Shown one piece after another: positions 51,799 to 61,370 of a stretch of DNA of 64,000 bases. Each line of letters opens with the position of its first letter. Positions within the stretch are counted from its first letter, which is position 1. The DNA lies in NCBI GenBank assembly GCA_050953425.1, contig JBMNMQ010000008.1, forward strand, positions 59,137 to 123,136. The letters run 5' to 3'. The translations under genes were made by a program, and so were the position numbers. Origin of the DNA: RUG100 sp050953425. GTDB lineage: Bacteria; Bacillota; Clostridia; Peptostreptococcales; Anaerovoracaceae. A model generated the notes under the pieces. That model was not told where the DNA came from. It made no database searches and saw nothing but the letters and a program-made list of their open reading frames with translations.

Positions 51799-53193
51799 AT
51801 GATCCCACTGTCGACGAAAATGCGGCCGCGATCCCTCGAGGAGTTCACCGGGCAGACGCATTTCCTCTATCCCGGCTCGCTGCTGTGGAATGCCATCAAG
51901 AACAGGACCTTTGATTCGGCGATCTTTTTCGGCCCGCCGGGCACCGGCAAGACGACGCTGGCGCGGATTGCGGCCGGCGAGATGGATGCCGCTTTCACGG
52001 AGATCAACGCCAGCACGACCGGCACCAAGGAGCTCAAGGAATTGATCGAGCACGCCCGCGACCGCTACTACGGCCTCGAGCAGAAGGCGACGTATCTCTA
52101 TGTGGATGAGTTTCATCGCTGGAACCGGCTGCAGCAGGATTCGCTGCTGAAAGCGCTCGAAGAAGGGATGCTGCGCTTTATCGGCAGTACTACGGAGAAC
52201 CCGTTCTTTGCGGTCAACAACGCGGTGCTCAGCCGCGTCCGCAGCATCTATGAATTCAAGCGCCTGACGACGGAGGAAATCGAAACCCTGCTGGAGCGCG
52301 CTCTTACCGACCGCGAGCGCGGCCTCGGCATGCGGGACTTGCGGACGGAGGAGGGCAGTCTGCATCTGCTGGCGGAGATGTCCGGCGGCGATGCACGCGT
52401 TGCGCTCGACACGCTCGGCTTTGCCGCCGAGAACATGGGCGAAAGCAGCGAGCTGACGAAAGCGATGATCAGCGAGGCCCTGCAGCGGCCGGCGACGCTC
52501 TTTGACCGCGGCGACGACAAATACAATCTGCTCTCGGCGCTGCAGAAATCGATCCGCGGTTCCGATCCGGATGCCGCGGTGCATTATCTGGCGCGGCTGA
52601 TTCACGGCGGCGCCGATGTCAATATGATCGGCCGGCGTCTGCTGGTGATTGCTTCCGAGGATGTCGGCATGGCGTACCCCAATGCGGTCAGCATTGTCAC
52701 TGCCTGCGTGCAGGCGGCGCAGATGGTCGGCCTGCCGGAAGCCGAAATCAATCTGGCGCAGGCGGTCGTGCTGATGGCCGCTTCGCCGAAGTCCAACAGC
52801 GCCGCGATGGCGGTCAAAGCCGCCGAGCGCGACCTCAACGCACGCACTGTCGGCGATGTGCCCGCGCATCTCAAGGACAGTCACTACAGCGGCGCCGCCA
52901 GCCGCGGCCACGGCATCGGCTACAAGTATCCGCACGATTACGAGGGTGCCTGGGTGGCGCAGCAGTACCTGCCCGACGATCTGGTCGGCACGCGCTACTA
53001 CCGGCCGACCGACCACGGCGGCGAGACTTCGTTCAAGCGCTATCTGGAGAGCCTGGAGGAAAGGCGCGGCGAAAGCGGAAAAGCCGGCAGAACCGGCGGC
53101 ACCGGCGGATCGGACAGCAATAGCGATACCGGCGCCGCACGGGAGAAAAACGAGAAACCGCGGCCGGAAACGAAGCGGAGGACTAATAAATGA
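51799..53193 (+). CDS. rarA: Replication-associated recombination protein A (MgsA/RarA)
   Basis: RarA is an AAA+ ATPase acting at stalled forks. The 464-residue protein has Walker A GPPGTGKTTLARI, Walker B region YLYVDEFHRW (the common form is DEIHRF), the sensor NPFFAVNNAVLSR (more usual: PSFELN), and the C-terminal tetramerisation domain ending HGIGYKYPHDYEGAWVAQQYLPD. ATG at 51799 follows aaggagcaac; an upstream frame runs through minisatellite and is not real. It overlaps ispH-rpsA by 4 bp. The last 40 residues are low-complexity. Confidence 0.93.
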   Translation: MIPLSTKMRPRSLEEFTGQTHFLYPGSLLWNAIKNRTFDSAIFFGPPGTGKTTLARIAAGEMDAAFTEINASTTGTKELKELIEHARDRYYGLEQKATYLYVDEFHRWNRLQQDSLLKALEEGMLRFIGSTTENPFFAVNNAVLSRVRSIYEFKRLTTEEIETLLERALTDRERGLGMRDLRTEEGSLHLLAEMSGGDARVALDTLGFAAENMGESSELTKAMISEALQRPATLFDRGDDKYNLLSALQKSIRGSDPDAAVHYLARLIHGGADVNMIGRRLLVIASEDVGMAYPNAVSIVTACVQAAQMVGLPEAEINLAQAVVLMAASPKSNSAAMAVKAAERDLNARTVGDVPAHLKDSHYSGAASRGHGIGYKYPHDYEGAWVAQQYLPDDLVGTRYYRPTDHGGETSFKRYLESLEERRGESGKAGRTGGTGGSDSNSDTGAAREKNEKPRPETKRRTNK

Positions 53194-55742
53194 AAGAAAT
53201 CATCCGTTCCCCGCACTCCGGCTTCTGCTTTGGCGTGCGGCAGGCCATCGACAAGGCCAGAAAGGCCGCGGCCGAACTGGCCGCCGAAACGGGGAGGAAA
53301 TTCGTGCCGGCCGCCGAAACCGGGAAGAAATCCGTACCGGCCGCCGAAACCGGTGCGCATATCGACCCGCCCGCTGCGGGCGGGCCCGTCCGAACAGACT
53401 CCCCGGTCGTCAACACCTGCGGCATGCTGATCCACAACCGCCGCGTCAACGAGGATCTGCGGCGGCAGGGGATCGGCATCGTCGCGCGGCCCGAGGAGGC
53501 GCCGGCCGGTTCGCGCATCATCGTCCGCAGCCACGGTGAACCGCGGCGCTTTTACGAGACGGCGGCGGAACGGCAGCTCGACGTCATCGACGCCACCTGC
53601 CCGTTCGTGCAGCGCATACAGCGCCTCGTCGCCGCAGCCGACGAAAAAGGCCGTCAGGTGATCCTCGTCGGCGACCGCAGCCATCCGGAGGTGCAGGGCA
53701 TCAACGGCTGGTGCCGGAACCGCGCACTGATCTTCCGCAATGCCGACGAGGTGCGCAGCTTCCTCGCCGACCCGACGAGCGCGGAGCACTTGGATCGTGC
53801 CGCATCCTCCCGCGGCGCCGGCGATGCGCACGAATCCACGGCTGAAAAAGAACATCGAAATCGCACCGAACTCCTTGGCGCAGAACAATCCGATCACGCC
53901 TCCCTCCTTGCGGCGCTGCGCCGCGAACCGCCGCTGCTGGCGGCTCAGACGACGACGCGCGAGGAGGTTTTTGAAGCCGTTGTCGCGGCGCTGCGCGCGG
54001 CCGGCATCGAACCGGAGGTGCACAACACGATCTGTCTGGCGACGCAGGAACGGCAGAACGGGGTGCGCGAAACGGCGGCCCATGTCGACCTGATGCTGGT
54101 CGTCGGAGATGTAACCAGTTCAAACACAAAGAAACTTTTGGAAATCGCGCGGGAGCAGTGCGAAAACAGCTATTTTATCGAAAATATCGGAGATTTACCA
54201 TTGAAAGAAATCCGGAAATATAATAGAATAGGTGTTGCGGCGGGCGCGTCAACACCCGAAATCGCAATTAAGGAGGTTATTGCCAATATGAGTGATAAAA
54301 TCACTGAAACTGACGTAACAATGGAAGATCTGATGCCGGATATCGAGCAGACCCTGCGTCTTCCGCGCAGCGGCGAGCTGGTCACCGGAAAGGTCATCCA
54401 GGTAAACGACAAGGAAGTCATCGTCAATCTGGGATGCAAGAAAGACGGCGTGATTCCCGAAAACGAAGTCTCGCTCGAAGACGGGCAGACGCTGACCGAT
54501 CTGTACCACGAAGGCGACGAGGTTCAGGCTACTGTTCTCAAGACCGACGATGGCGAAGGTTCCATTCTCTTGTCCAAAAAGAAACTGGAAGCTACCGTGC
54601 ACTGGGGAGAAATCAACCAGGCGCTCGAAGATAAATCCTCGATCGAGGTCGTCGTTGTGCGCAAGGTCAACGGCGGCGTCATCGCCAAGTACAAGGAGGT
54701 CTCCGGCTTTATTCCGCTCTCGCAGCTGTCCGACCGGTATGTGGAGGACGCGGCCGAGTTTGTCGGACAGACGCTGACGGTCAAGGTGTCCCGCACCGAC
54801 CAGCGGCGCAACAAGGCGGTCTTCAGTCACAAGGCGTATCTGAACGAAGAAAAGCAGAAAGCGATGGCCAAGATCTGGGAGAAGATCCACGTCGGCGACA
54901 TCGTCGAAGGAACGGTCATGCGCTTCACCGATTACGGCGCTTTTGTCGACATCGGCGGCATCGACGGTCTGCTGCACATCTCGGAAATCTCCTGGGGCAA
55001 GCTCAAGCACCCCAGAGAGGCTCTGACCGAAGGCGAGAAGATCACCGTCAAGATCCTCTCGATGAACCAGGAAAAGGGCAAGATTTCCCTCGGCCTCAAA
55101 CAGACGACACCGGAACCGTGGTCCGTCATCGACGAGCACTACGCGGAAGGCGATGTGGTCGAAGGCAAAGTCGTGCAGGTCAAGGAGTATGGCTGCTTTG
55201 TCGAGCTGGAGCCGGGTCTTGACGGACTGGTGCACATCTCCGAGATCAACCATCACCGCGTCAACAACATCAACGATGAGGTCGCGATCGGTGACATCGT
55301 CCACGCGAAGATCCTTGACATAGATAAGGAAAGAAGACGGATCAGCCTTTCGATCAAGGCAACGCTCGATCCGAACGCGCCGGCGCCGAAGAAGAAGGAG
55401 AAGGCGAAAGCCGAGGAACCTGCGAAGGAAGCACCGGCCGAAAAGGCCGAGACGGCGGAAGAGAACGCCGGGCAGCCTGCGGCGGAAGCTGCGGCGGACG
55501 AACAGACCGCTGACAGCGGTGCGGCCGAAACCGCACAGGCCGACAGCGCCGCCGAAGCAGCTGCGGACAACACGGCCGAGGCGGCCGAAACCACTGCCGA
55601 AACCGCTGCCAACACGGCAGCCGCTGACAGTGAAGCAGCCGCGACCGCAGAGAGCGACGACAGCGCCGCGGCCGATGCTGCGGAGGACAGCGACGACAGC
55701 GCCGAAGCTGCCGACAGCACGGAAACCACCCCGGCCGAATAA
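53190..55742 (+). CDS. ispH: IspH (HMB-PP reductase) fused to ribosomal protein S1
   Basis: Residues 1-365 are IspH, the last step of the MEP isoprenoid pathway, with three cluster cysteines: GFCFGV (13), DATCPFV and NTICLAT. It contains a 10-residue repeat insert (about 30-57, AAETGRKFVP type) and a second insert near 205-235. Residues 367 onward hold four S1 RNA-binding domains, for example GDIVEGTVMRFTDYGAFVDIGG. The last 120 residues are an Ala/Glu/Asp tail. IspH-S1 fusions are known in clostridia. An internal promoter and ribosome site at 54195-54290 may allow S1 alone. Confidence 0.92.
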   Translation: MKEIIRSPHSGFCFGVRQAIDKARKAAAELAAETGRKFVPAAETGKKSVPAAETGAHIDPPAAGGPVRTDSPVVNTCGMLIHNRRVNEDLRRQGIGIVARPEEAPAGSRIIVRSHGEPRRFYETAAERQLDVIDATCPFVQRIQRLVAAADEKGRQVILVGDRSHPEVQGINGWCRNRALIFRNADEVRSFLADPTSAEHLDRAASSRGAGDAHESTAEKEHRNRTELLGAEQSDHASLLAALRREPPLLAAQTTTREEVFEAVVAALRAAGIEPEVHNTICLATQERQNGVRETAAHVDLMLVVGDVTSSNTKKLLEIAREQCENSYFIENIGDLPLKEIRKYNRIGVAAGASTPEIAIKEVIANMSDKITETDVTMEDLMPDIEQTLRLPRSGELVTGKVIQVNDKEVIVNLGCKKDGVIPENEVSLEDGQTLTDLYHEGDEVQATVLKTDDGEGSILLSKKKLEATVHWGEINQALEDKSSIEVVVVRKVNGGVIAKYKEVSGFIPLSQLSDRYVEDAAEFVGQTLTVKVSRTDQRRNKAVFSHKAYLNEEKQKAMAKIWEKIHVGDIVEGTVMRFTDYGAFVDIGGIDGLLHISEISWGKLKHPREALTEGEKITVKILSMNQEKGKISLGLKQTTPEPWSVIDEHYAEGDVVEGKVVQVKEYGCFVELEPGLDGLVHISEINHHRVNNINDEVAIGDIVHAKILDIDKERRRISLSIKATLDPNAPAPKKKEKAKAEEPAKEAPAEKAETAEENAGQPAAEAAADEQTADSGAAETAQADSAAEAAADNTAEAAETTAETAANTAAADSEAAATAESDDSAAADAAEDSDDSAEAADSTETTPAE
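54195..54290 (+). promoter_or_regulatory. Internal promoter and ribosome site for the S1 half
   Basis: TTACCA (54195-54200), 18 bp, TATAAT (54219-54224) lie inside the ispH part where the DNA is unusually AT-rich. AGGAGG (54271-54276) stands 11 nt before an in-frame ATG at 54288 that opens the S1 segment (MSDKITETD). Confidence 0.6.
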
Positions 55743-55789
55743 CGGCCAGGCCGGCAATCCGACAGACGTATATATTATATGTGCATTAT

Positions 55790-55820
55790 ATCCCGGAGCA
55801 GCTCATGTTCCGGGATTTTC
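55790..55820 (+). terminator. Terminator after ispH-rpsA
   Basis: An 11-bp stem (atcccggagca / tgttccgggat, one G-T pair) with a 5-nt loop and a short T-run. Confidence 0.75.
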
Positions 55821-56900
55821 ATGCGCTTAATTTATGAAAAACCAAAACCGGGACGGAACGAAGGAACGACTCCGGATCAAACGCCGCAGCCGAACGGCAC
55901 TGCAATATGTACGTTCAAATGGCGCAGCGGAATGATGCCGTCAATGACGCGGCTGCATAGCTCTGTCAAACGGCAGGGCGGACCGGGCGCTGCGGTTTCT
56001 CGCCGTCTGCCGCAGACTGAACCAAAATAGAGTTATTGTCACTTCATGATAATCGGCGCCAAAAGCGGTCGGCTGAGGCAGCTGCGTCGAAGAAAACCAC
56101 GGCGGGAATACCGCTGCGAGTCGAATCGATCAGCGCCGATTCGGAAATAGGTCCCGGGTATCGGCACACAACTTTTTACATCTTATATAGGGTTATTCGG
56201 GAGCGAGGAATGAGGCAGATTGGAGAGAAGGGAAACCGGCTCTGTGAATTATTTTGCGTTCGAATGAATAAATAATTACATCCGCAAAATTGCCGCGGGC
56301 GGCATACGTCGGCCGAAAAAAGCGGAAACCGACATGCAGACGCTGTGAAACATTTATTTTATGATGTGAAAAGATGCTCAAAATGGGGCAGAAAATAGTG
56401 TAAAAAACGCCCTGGCCGCAGACCGGAGAAGGCTCAAAAACCGTGCGCAAAAGACTCATAAACGTGAAGCTTAAAAATACCTTAAAAACAAACCGCGAAA
56501 TATTTTGAAATGTGCGAAAATTAAGCAAAATCAACGAAAAATCGACCTTCTCCGGCACTCGATTCCTGAATATTCCATGAAACCGGTAACATTTACTTTC
56601 ATCATCAAATAATCTGAAAAAGCAACGAAAACTTCTTGCGTACACTTGTAAAGTATGATAGAATTTCATCAAGATAAGTTGCAAATGGAATGTGAAACTT
56701 AATCCTTAACAACAGAACATACGTTATTCGAACAGCACGGACCGATACAGAACAGACTTGAATTTCCCGGCATGCCAGCATGTCGGATATGTGCTGAAGC
56801 TGCATGGGATATACATCCGCAGGGCAGCCTCCCGAACGGGCGAAACCAGCAGAAAGGCTTTTCCAATGAGGATAAAGCAGATGGAATGTATGGAGTGTGA
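55821..56900. other. Intergenic region before the pilin locus
   Basis: About 1.1 kb with no supported gene. Composition falls towards AT-rich from 56150. A promoter candidate, TTGCGT (56636) and TAGAAT (56659-56664) with 17-bp spacing, gives a leader of about 230 nt before 56901. Confidence 0.45.
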
Positions 56901-57954
56901 ATGAGGAACCAGAACTCAACAATTGGTGTGAAAAGGCTGATCAAGACAGCGGCGGTTTTGCTGCTGGCTGCTGCGGCCTTTTTTGCTATGGCACCGCAGG
57001 CCGGTGCTGCAGACGCCATTGACGTCAGCAAGACCGGCAGTATGACGCTGACACCGAAACTCGCGGAAGACGACGGCAGTGTCTCGTATGACATTTTCCA
57101 AGGCGCCAATGTTTCGATCTATCGCGTGGCGAGCATCGACGAAAACGGCAGCCCGACGCTGCTGTCACCATATACGAGCTCCGGCGTTGAGCTGACAACC
57201 GATGTCAGTACCTGGCCGACTATAGCGTCCACGCTGGACGGATGGGTTACGTCGAATAATATTACTGCCACCGACAGCGGAACATACGGCAGCGACGTTT
57301 CTGTCAAGTTCAGCAATCTGAAGACCGGCATCTATCTGGTAACCGGTGAACCGGTTGCGGCGGATGATGGTACCTACACCCCGGTGGCGTCGCTGGTGTC
57401 GATCCCGACTACGAACGAGAACGGCACAAATCTCTATGATGTCAGCAGCAATGTAAAGTATTCCTTCTACAAGCCGGAATACGGAGATAAGAAATACACC
57501 GTCGTCAAGCACTGGAAGAATGACGGCGACGGCACGAGCCGGCCGGCGAGCATTAAGGTGAAAATCCTGCAGGACGGCAAAACTTACAAGACCGTCACGC
57601 TTTCAAAAAAGAACAACTGGAAATACACATGGACGGGCAGCACCGAATCCACCTGGAAGGTCGTTGAATACAAAGTCCCGAAGGGATATTCGGTAACGGT
57701 TACCCCCCAGCAAGAGCGGAACGGTCTTCACCGTTACCAACAAATACAAAAAAACAAATCCACCCACACCGAGCCATAATCCGGACAATAACCCGGGCTC
57801 GAGCGGCAGCAGCCACGGCTGGCAGGCAACAGCCAGCCCGCGGACCGGAGATCCGGCCAGCTACACCTGGATCTACATCGTTCTGGCGGCAGCCGGCGCG
57901 GCGCTGGTCATTGCCGGACTGCAGCGGCGCAGAAACAAAGAGGACGAAGAGTAG
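56901..57954 (+). pseudogene. Cna-B pilin/surface protein, anchor out of frame at a C6 tract
   Basis: ATG at 56901 starts a signal peptide (LIKTAAVLLLAAAAFFAMAPQAGA), a pilin-type domain (about 40-195), and a Cna_B domain (KYTVVKHWKNDGDG to KVPKGYSVTVTP). After a C6 run at 57703-57708 the frame ends at 57779 (292 aa). One base fewer continues SGTVFTVTNKYKKTNPPTP, then a sorting signal (SPRTGD, a membrane helix, RRRNKEDEE) to TAG 57954, about 350 aa. So either it is switched off or the tract varies. Without the anchor it would be secreted. Confidence 0.8.
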
Positions 57955-58138
57955 CCGCCGCGCGAGGGGAATTCGATCGCTGAGTTCGATCATTGTTCAG
58001 GAAAGCAAGAACCGCGATGCGGTTTAGCACAATAGATACAGCCGGCCGGCCGTGCAGAGCGCAGTCGGTTCGTCCCGGACGGGACGCAGGGCTGATGCGG
58101 AGCCGCTCCGAGCAGGGAGCGCTTCGCCCGAGAAAGTA

Positions 58139-58747
58139 ATGAAGGAACAAACAAAAGACAGCAGGACAGCGAAAGTGCATCCGCTGATCCTGATCGGCAT
58201 CATCCTGCTGGCGGCAGGCGTCGGACTGTTCGTCTATGTACAGGCCCAGAACGCCAGACTGGAACAGCGCACCGAGAGTATTCTCAAGGAGCTGAACGAA
58301 GTCATACCGGACGGCAGCGGAGAGCAGTCACCCGCCTACGTCGGAAAGGATGACCTGGATCCGGACAGCGAGGAGACGATGCCGATGGTGGAAATCAAAG
58401 GAAGCTCGTGCGTCGGCAGACTGTCGATCCCGGCACTGCATCGTGCCTGGCCGGTCGGCAGCATGTACGGCAATCTCAAGGAGATGCCCTGCCACAGCAC
58501 CGGCACTCCGGAAAAAGGGCATTTCCGCATCCGGGGACTGCACGACCGCTACCGGTTCAGTGAAGTATCGTCGCTGACGCCGAAAACCGAAGTGACGTTC
58601 ACCACCGTCGATGGGATTGACTACCGCTACCGAGTGGTCGGCATCCACGAAGGTGATCAGTGGAGCGCCGTGAAAAGCGGACTCGTTCTCTACTACCGCA
58701 CGCAGGGCGGTCAGCGCATGATGGTCGACTGCAGCCGGATCGACTGA
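58139..58747 (+). CDS. Sortase-fold protein apparently lacking the catalytic Cys
   Basis: The 202-residue protein has an N-terminal membrane helix (PLILIGIILLAAGVGLFVYV), and a sortase-like barrel (VGRLSIPALHRAWPV, GTPEKGHFRIRGLHDRYRF, ITPKTEV-type strand). The position of the usual TLxTC reads LVLYYRTQGG, so the nucleophile seems to be missing; a Cys occurs later in VDCSRI. His and Arg candidates remain (GLHDR, GQRMMV). It lies between a pilin gene and signal peptidase I. It could be a non-catalytic helper, or the alignment is off. Start codon ATG 58139 has a weak site. Confidence 0.6.
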   Translation: MKEQTKDSRTAKVHPLILIGIILLAAGVGLFVYVQAQNARLEQRTESILKELNEVIPDGSGEQSPAYVGKDDLDPDSEETMPMVEIKGSSCVGRLSIPALHRAWPVGSMYGNLKEMPCHSTGTPEKGHFRIRGLHDRYRFSEVSSLTPKTEVTFTTVDGIDYRYRVVGIHEGDQWSAVKSGLVLYYRTQGGQRMMVDCSRID

Positions 58748-58792
58748 AAACAGAGAAAACCGCCGGGGCACATGCTCCGGATCAGATACAGC

Positions 58793-59116
58793 ATGGCAGA
58801 TAAGAAAGAAAAGACCAGTAAAAAAAAGAATATTAACAATGATCAGGAGGAAAACCGCCTGAAAAAGCTGAAGCGCGGGGAACTGCTCGAGATCATGCTC
58901 GCACAGAGCCGTGAAATCGACAGCCTGCGGGAAGAAATCAAAGATCTCAAGGCGCAGCTCGCCGATCGCGAGATCAAGGTGCGGGAAGCCGGCTCGCTGG
59001 CCGAAGCTTCGCTGCAGCTGACAAAGGTCTTTGAGGAAGCGCAGAAGGCGGCGGATCTCTACCTCGACAATCTCCGGCAGCGGGCCGGCGCGGACGACGG
59101 AAAGGCCGAGTCATGA
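58793..59116 (+). CDS. Small coiled-coil protein
   Basis: The 107-residue protein has a basic head (KKEKTSKKKN) and a long coiled coil (ELLEIMLAQSREIDSLREEIKDLKAQLADRE). The later EAGSLAEASLQLTKVFEEAQKAADLYL part is often seen in small proteins of Bacillota placed next to signal peptidase genes; some carry the unproven label DNA repair protein. Function unknown. ATG at 58793 is my choice. The stop overlaps lepB by 4 bp. Confidence 0.7.
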   Translation: MADKKEKTSKKKNINNDQEENRLKKLKRGELLEIMLAQSREIDSLREEIKDLKAQLADREIKVREAGSLAEASLQLTKVFEEAQKAADLYLDNLRQRAGADDGKAES

Positions 59117-59715
59117 GCAGCGCAGCGGATGTCAGGGAATGGACGGCGGAGAACCTGCCGGACACCGAAGAGATCGAGGAGGCGTACGAAGAAGAACATC
59201 ACCGGCGACGCTTTATGGGCACGCTGCGCAGTACGATCTTCATCCTCGTTGTCGTCGCGGCCGTTGCGATCCTGGTGGCAGTGCTGCTGCTGCCGGTGCT
59301 GCGGATCTACGGACAGTCGATGAACAACACGCTGTCCAGCGGCAACGTGGTTCTCTCGGTCAAGAGCTCGAGTATCGAGAGCGGCGACATCGTTGCTTTC
59401 TACTATAACAACAACATCCTCGTCAAGCGCGTCATCGCCGAAGGCGGGGACTGGGTCGACATCGACGAAGCCGGTATGGTAACGGTCAACTCGCAGAAAA
59501 TCGATGAACCGTATCTGTCAACCAGAGCGTACGGCGAAACCAACATCAAGCTGCCGTACCAGGTACCGGAAGGGAAACTCTTCGTGATGGGAGACAATCG
59601 CAAGGTTTCCGTCGACTCGCGCAACCGCTCGATCGGCTGCGTCTCCGACGAACAGATCGTCGGCAAAATAGTTTTTCGCATCTGGCCCCTCAGCGGGTTC
59701 GGTGTAATTAAATAA
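59113..59715 (+). CDS. lepB: Signal peptidase I
   Basis: The 200-residue membrane protease has one N-terminal helix (TIFILVVVAAVAILVAVLLL), the catalytic Ser in GQSMNNTL, the catalytic Lys in ILVKRVIAEGGDWV, and the conserved FVMGDNRKVSVDSR box. It cleaves Sec signal peptides. Pilus islands of Gram-positive bacteria often contain such a gene, sometimes acting as a pilus chaperone. It is coupled to the coiled-coil gene upstream and precedes a large adhesin. Confidence 0.93.
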   Translation: MSSAADVREWTAENLPDTEEIEEAYEEEHHRRRFMGTLRSTIFILVVVAAVAILVAVLLLPVLRIYGQSMNNTLSSGNVVLSVKSSSIESGDIVAFYYNNNILVKRVIAEGGDWVDIDEAGMVTVNSQKIDEPYLSTRAYGETNIKLPYQVPEGKLFVMGDNRKVSVDSRNRSIGCVSDEQIVGKIVFRIWPLSGFGVIK

Positions 59716-59825
59716 AGTGTGTGTGTGCATAACGTTCCGCCTGCCGGAACCAGAACTCAAACTAAAGAAGAAATGTGAACAGAAAGGCGGCCTTGAACAG
59801 AGGGCCGCAGCACAGGAGAAAGGTT

Positions 59826-61370
59826 ATGCGGACAGTATCATATTTACTGGAACGATTTCAACGTCTTCACGGCCAGTGGCGGCGGTGGTACAAGCTGCTG
59901 ATCGCACTGGGAGCCGTGGTAGTCTTTGCGACGACATATGCGATGGTCCTGCCGGCTCTGACGCTGGACAAAACCGATGTCGATCATATGTCGGGTATTT
60001 CTTTGGCGCCGGCGACACAGCCCGTGAAGACGGCTGCCACCAACCGTACAGTTGCAGCAGCGGAGAGTTCTCTTGCGGCGCAGAATGATACGGGTGCGTC
60101 CGCAGCCGCGTCTTCTGCTCTGAAAAATACCGTTGCGCAGGCAGCGCCGCAGCACGCGACAGCGCAGCAGGCCAGGCAAGCGGCGGCCCCGGCCGGCAGC
60201 AAGCACAAAGCCATCAGAGGTTCTTACAACGACAATAAGCTGAGAGCAAACACAAAGAAGCTTACCTGCGACGGAGGCAATTACTCCGTTACGTTGAACT
60301 ATTCGAAAATGGCCGGCATCCCCGCCGGATCCAAACTCAAGGTCAAAGAGCTGACCAAGGGCAGCAAGGCTTACAAGACCTATTACAAGAAAGCCAGCAA
60401 GGCACTGCAGGCGAAGGACGGACTGTCCTATGCCCGCTTCTTTGACGTCAAGATCAAGTACAAGGGCAAGACCATCGAACCGAAGGCATCGGTCGATGTG
60501 CAGATCAGCTACGACAAGCCGGTCGCTCTGAAGAGTGACCAGCAGTTCCGTGCTGTCCACTTTGTCAAGAAGGGCAGCAAGGAGACGCCGGAAGTCCTGA
60601 CCGCTAACACCACGAAGAAAAAAGGAACGAAGAAGGTTTCCGCGGTCAAATTCAAGCAGGACAGTTTCTCGGTTGTGGGGACGGTTGTGGCAGATGGAAG
60701 CTGGCCTTCCAGCGATGGAGATTATATTCTTGTGCTGCAGAAGGGAACGCAATATTTTGCACTGAACCATAATGCTACTTGTACGGCAGTTTCAGTAAGT
60801 GGAAATAAAGTCAATTTTGTTGATAACATTAGTGATACATCGGATTACCAATGGTATGTATCGACCCCAAGTGGTGATAACACAAAACGAACGATTTCAA
60901 CGACATCTACCAGTAATGCATATTTGTACCCAATGATGTCACCGACGTACGGTACTCCGGCACAGATGTCGATAACCAGTAGTGGAAAAATTTATGGAAA
61001 TTATCGCGGAAGCGATAAGTATTTGTCGTACAGTTATAATCTTTTCAATAGCCAATATAAGTTGAAATGGGAATCCTCTGATAGCAATGCGGCAAAGGTG
61101 ATCTTTGCTAGTGCTGGTACAGGTGGCGGTTCACAAACAGAATATACTGTTACATATAATGCAAACGGAGGCAGTGGAACATTGCCAGAATCTGTAACAG
61201 TTACATCTGGTGGGTCTGTTACTTTAGCGACAAACGGATTGGTAAACAGCAATGCCAATCTCGTAGCAAATGGTTGGAATACAAAGGCCGACGGTACAGG
61301 AACGCATTACATGAACGGCCAGTCTTTACCCAATATTCAAAGCAATATTACTCTCTATGCGGAATGGTAG
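59826..61370 (+). CDS. N-terminal part of a large surface adhesin, ending at TAG
   Basis: The 514-residue product has the long signal/anchor start (RWYKLLIALGAVVVFATTYAMVLPALTL) common in large surface proteins of gut Bacillota, a Thr/Ala-rich region, a domain at about 145-290, and one Listeria-Bacteroides repeat (EYTVTYNANGGSGTLP to ITLYAEW). TAG stands where GAA follows TGG in the next repeat. The same frame continues to the end of the window. ATG at 59826 has site caggagaaagg; GTG at 59775 is less likely. From about 60700 the DNA turns AT-rich. Confidence 0.8.
   Translation: MRTVSYLLERFQRLHGQWRRWYKLLIALGAVVVFATTYAMVLPALTLDKTDVDHMSGISLAPATQPVKTAATNRTVAAAESSLAAQNDTGASAAASSALKNTVAQAAPQHATAQQARQAAAPAGSKHKAIRGSYNDNKLRANTKKLTCDGGNYSVTLNYSKMAGIPAGSKLKVKELTKGSKAYKTYYKKASKALQAKDGLSYARFFDVKIKYKGKTIEPKASVDVQISYDKPVALKSDQQFRAVHFVKKGSKETPEVLTANTTKKKGTKKVSAVKFKQDSFSVVGTVVADGSWPSSDGDYILVLQKGTQYFALNHNATCTAVSVSGNKVNFVDNISDTSDYQWYVSTPSGDNTKRTISTTSTSNAYLYPMMSPTYGTPAQMSITSSGKIYGNYRGSDKYLSYSYNLFNSQYKLKWESSDSNAAKVIFASAGTGGGSQTEYTVTYNANGGSGTLPESVTVTSGGSVTLATNGLVNSNANLVANGWNTKADGTGTHYMNGQSLPNIQSNITLYAEW

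Noticed and set aside
61368..61370. TAG read as pyrrolysine
   Set aside because: No pyl genes seen, and the sister repeats have Glu codons there; TAG also ends normal genes here such as era-side and activase frames.
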